Assembly: GCF_000143415.4 (NCBI RefSeq)
Contig: NW_003314306.1
Span: 776,897 to 840,896 of the forward strand
Source: Selaginella moellendorffii
Lineage: Eukaryota; Streptophyta; Lycopodiopsida; Selaginellales; Selaginellaceae
DNA length: 64,000 bases
Reading direction: 5' to 3'
This document shows, piece after piece, positions 62,297 to 64,000 of the stretch; position 1 is the first letter of the stretch, and every line of letters starts with the position of its first letter. The notes below the pieces were generated by a model, which saw nothing but the letters and a program-made list of their open reading frames with translations, did no database searches and was not told the DNA's origin. A program made the position numbers and the translations under genes.

Positions 62297-62740
62297 TTAA
62301 GCTCTATTTCGTTAAAGTGGGAATTGTCATTATCCCACTTGTAAAATAAGGTTTCCAAACCTTTATATAGTATATAAATATAACAAAATTCAACTGCATT
62401 GAGGCACATGCCATTTTATTTTAAACAAGGAAATGTCTACTTAATCACTTCTCCTCCCCCTGCCACTGCTTCACCTCTCTCTTTTCCTTGTCATTGTCAT
62501 CCAATTTCTTTCCATCTTTTTAATATTGGCTCAGTTGCTCTGAGTCTAGGTGGAGCCCAAGTCCTCATTCAATCTTTACTTTCCCCTTATTAATAAAACA
62601 ACTTCGTAGACTTCCAATAACATGTTGTAACACTTCTAGTATAATGCAAATCCTCTCAAAGAATTATCTTTTAATATTAATACAATGGCATGGAACCCCA
62701 TGCCATAATAAGTTACATTTTAAAATAAATATATGCCATC

Positions 62741-63625
62741 TCAGACTGTTATTTTTTGCCTCCAACGCCTATACAATAATCTTGGAATTTCATCACTCTC
62801 CACACTATCAGGATTTAAACCCAATAGTAATGCCATCTCTTCTCTAATATGTCCACGCTCATGTTCAGTGGTCGAAGAACCCATCCGGTTGAGCAGATTA
62901 TGGAGATGCGGATAGTGCTTGGCTAGACAATATACATGCCATAAATGATGACTGGTGTCTGTCCGATCAAATGGCTTCTGATATACCGTTCCATCTGCCA
63001 TTTGGTTGATTTCTGCAGCCACCTCCTGGACTGGCCGGTTCTCTATCACCATCGCTCCAAGCTGTTTTGCAAGGTCCCCCAGAACATATGGTTTCTTCTC
63101 CCTAGTTTCCATACTGCAAGAGATGGGGTGCACTGCATATGTGTGCGTGTTCGCTGCAGTTTTAATCGGCGAGTCATCGATGATGAGGATTTCACTTGAC
63201 CTAACAGTCCGGTTCATCACTACAGCCTCTGGCTTGACGAAGATGGGCTTGCTACCCCTCACATGGACCATAGTCAAGCAATCCTCCTGCGTTAGGAGAA
63301 AGTCAAATGGTAATATTACTCGCGTCTGATCATGCATCATCTGTAGTAACGTTAATGCATTGTGGCGCATCATGGATGTCCAAACTCCCAATTGCAAATT
63401 GAACCCGGCCCTCTGTTTTAAGTGTCGCATGGTCATTATTAGATCCCACAGTTTCTCCCGTGTGATTAATGTGAATCTGTCTCTTTTGACCAACTTGCGA
63501 CCGCAGGCTTTGGAGGGTGCAGTGACATTCGAGGACGAGCCACGCTCATGGGAGAAAAGGACACCGTTTAGATAAAAAATGATACAGTACCTTCGCCGTG
63601 ACTTTGAAATGAAATGCGTCAGCAT
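62741..63625 (-). CDS. Transposon ORF2, intact copy, unknown protein
   Basis: 294 codons, uninterrupted. Compared with the copy at 760-1643 it has Trp in place of the stop and scattered substitutions. Motifs visible by eye: RDRFTLITREKLWDLIMTMRHLKQ near residue 48, a DSPIKTAANTHTYAVHP segment in the middle, and an ending MALLLGLNPDSVESDEIPRLLYRRW. I find no DDE, zinc finger or helicase motif. Preservation of the frame suggests recent activity or selection. It might be a DNA-binding accessory protein, but that is a guess. Confidence 0.55.
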   Translation of the reverse strand: MLTHFISKSRRRYCIIFYLNGVLFSHERGSSSNVTAPSKACGRKLVKRDRFTLITREKLWDLIMTMRHLKQRAGFNLQLGVWTSMMRHNALTLLQMMHDQTRVILPFDFLLTQEDCLTMVHVRGSKPIFVKPEAVVMNRTVRSSEILIIDDSPIKTAANTHTYAVHPISCSMETREKKPYVLGDLAKQLGAMVIENRPVQEVAAEINQMADGTVYQKPFDRTDTSHHLWHVYCLAKHYPHLHNLLNRMGSSTTEHERGHIREEMALLLGLNPDSVESDEIPRLLYRRWRQKITV

Positions 63626-64000
63626 AAAAAATGGTACAAGTCAACTTTACCATCTACAATATTAGCGAATGGTGCTCCCGATGGTCGTTGAGAGGGTTTT
63701 GGTCGAGGAAACGTGAAGGGCGGAAATACTCTCCTCTGCAATATGGGGTAAATCGCATCCGATGGCATGTGGGCACATGCCATTTCAGCTGTAGACTCTA
63801 GTACAACTGGCTCAACAGTGGCATGGGGTGGTTCCAATGGCGTGTGATCACACTCCATTTCAGCTGGTGCCTCCGTTGGTAAAGTGGACATGACCGAACA
63901 GGCAGCAAGGGCGGTGTAGGGAGGTTCCAACGGCGCGTAGTCAGACGATTGGGCACATGTTGAGTCCGTTGGAAATGAGGATACGACCGGCTCGGCGGCT
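63619..64000 (-). CDS. Transposon ORF1, right copy, partial
   Basis: The frame is open from the window edge to 63619 and corresponds to the 3' part of the frame at 128-766, overlapping the next frame's start by a few bases. The product is Pro/Ala/Glu-rich with repeated EMxCxHTP phrases. The N-terminus lies outside the window. Confidence 0.45.
   Translation of the reverse strand, partial: AAEPVVSSFPTDSTCAQSSDYAPLEPPYTALAACSVMSTLPTEAPAEMECDHTPLEPPHATVEPVVLESTAEMACAHMPSDAIYPILQRRVFPPFTFPRPKPSQRPSGAPFANIVDGKVDLYHFLC

Larger units (their letters stand above)
62297..64000 (-). mobile_element. Unidentified DNA transposon, 3' part, right (inverted) copy
   Basis: Reverse-complement copy of 1-2083: it begins with the terminal repeat CTCTATTTCGTTAAAGTGGGA (about 62300-62320) and carries the same palindromes (62683-62704, 63758-63779 and 63835-63856) and the same two frames on the minus strand. 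It continues beyond the right edge. It interrupts the gypsy reverse transcriptase, so it is younger than that insertion. The second frame is intact here. The other end and the target duplication are outside the window. Confidence 0.7.

Overview
The window reads as nuclear DNA of a seed-free vascular plant, most likely Selaginella (lycophyte). The evidence is spliced genes with introns of about 45-110 bp, intronless PPR genes of which two end in DYW-type editing domains, an alpha-tubulin acetyltransferase (a gene of ciliated lineages, expected where sperm are motile), a twin-LOV photoreceptor, WAT1, TCP and LRR receptor families, and plant-type telomere-like AAACCCT motifs. Species identity is inference. 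One 100-N assembly gap lies at 24986-25085.

Layout. 1-13.4 kb is accessory DNA: the 3' part of an unidentified DNA transposon (1-2083), a miniature LTR element (TRIM) with intact target duplication (2914-3590), degenerate retroelement sequence, a 282-bp MITE sharing its ends with the first element (7544-7825), broken PIF/Harbinger genes (8.4-10.97 kb) and broken copia pol pieces. Mixed in are scrambled pieces of a protein-kinase gene whose intact copy lies at 25.1 kb, and pieces of a DUF616 glycosyltransferase-like gene. 14.5-16.3 kb holds a Ser-rich minisatellite gene.

17.2-52 kb is the gene-rich core: ABCE1/RLI ribosome recycling factor (minus), kinase and DUF616 pseudogenes, a class I TCP factor, a MAK/MHK-like kinase, a PPR gene, a PPR-DYW gene (minus, convergent), a twin-LOV protein, a small membrane protein (minus), a WAT1-like transporter, alpha-tubulin acetyltransferase (minus), initiator tRNA-Met, a second PPR-DYW gene (minus), an RSA1/CCAR1-like nuclear protein and an LRR receptor-like protein (minus).

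53-62.3 kb is nested Ty3/gypsy debris: a pol fragment, three LTR copies carrying hexamer arrays, and a broken gag-pol. At 62297 this is interrupted by a second, inverted copy of the transposon seen at position 1. The two copies face each other about 60 kb apart.

The host genes do not form one pathway. Recurrent themes are organelle RNA editing (PPR-DYW), translation (ABCE1, tRNA-iMet) and possibly flagellar biology (tubulin acetyltransferase, MAK-like kinase).
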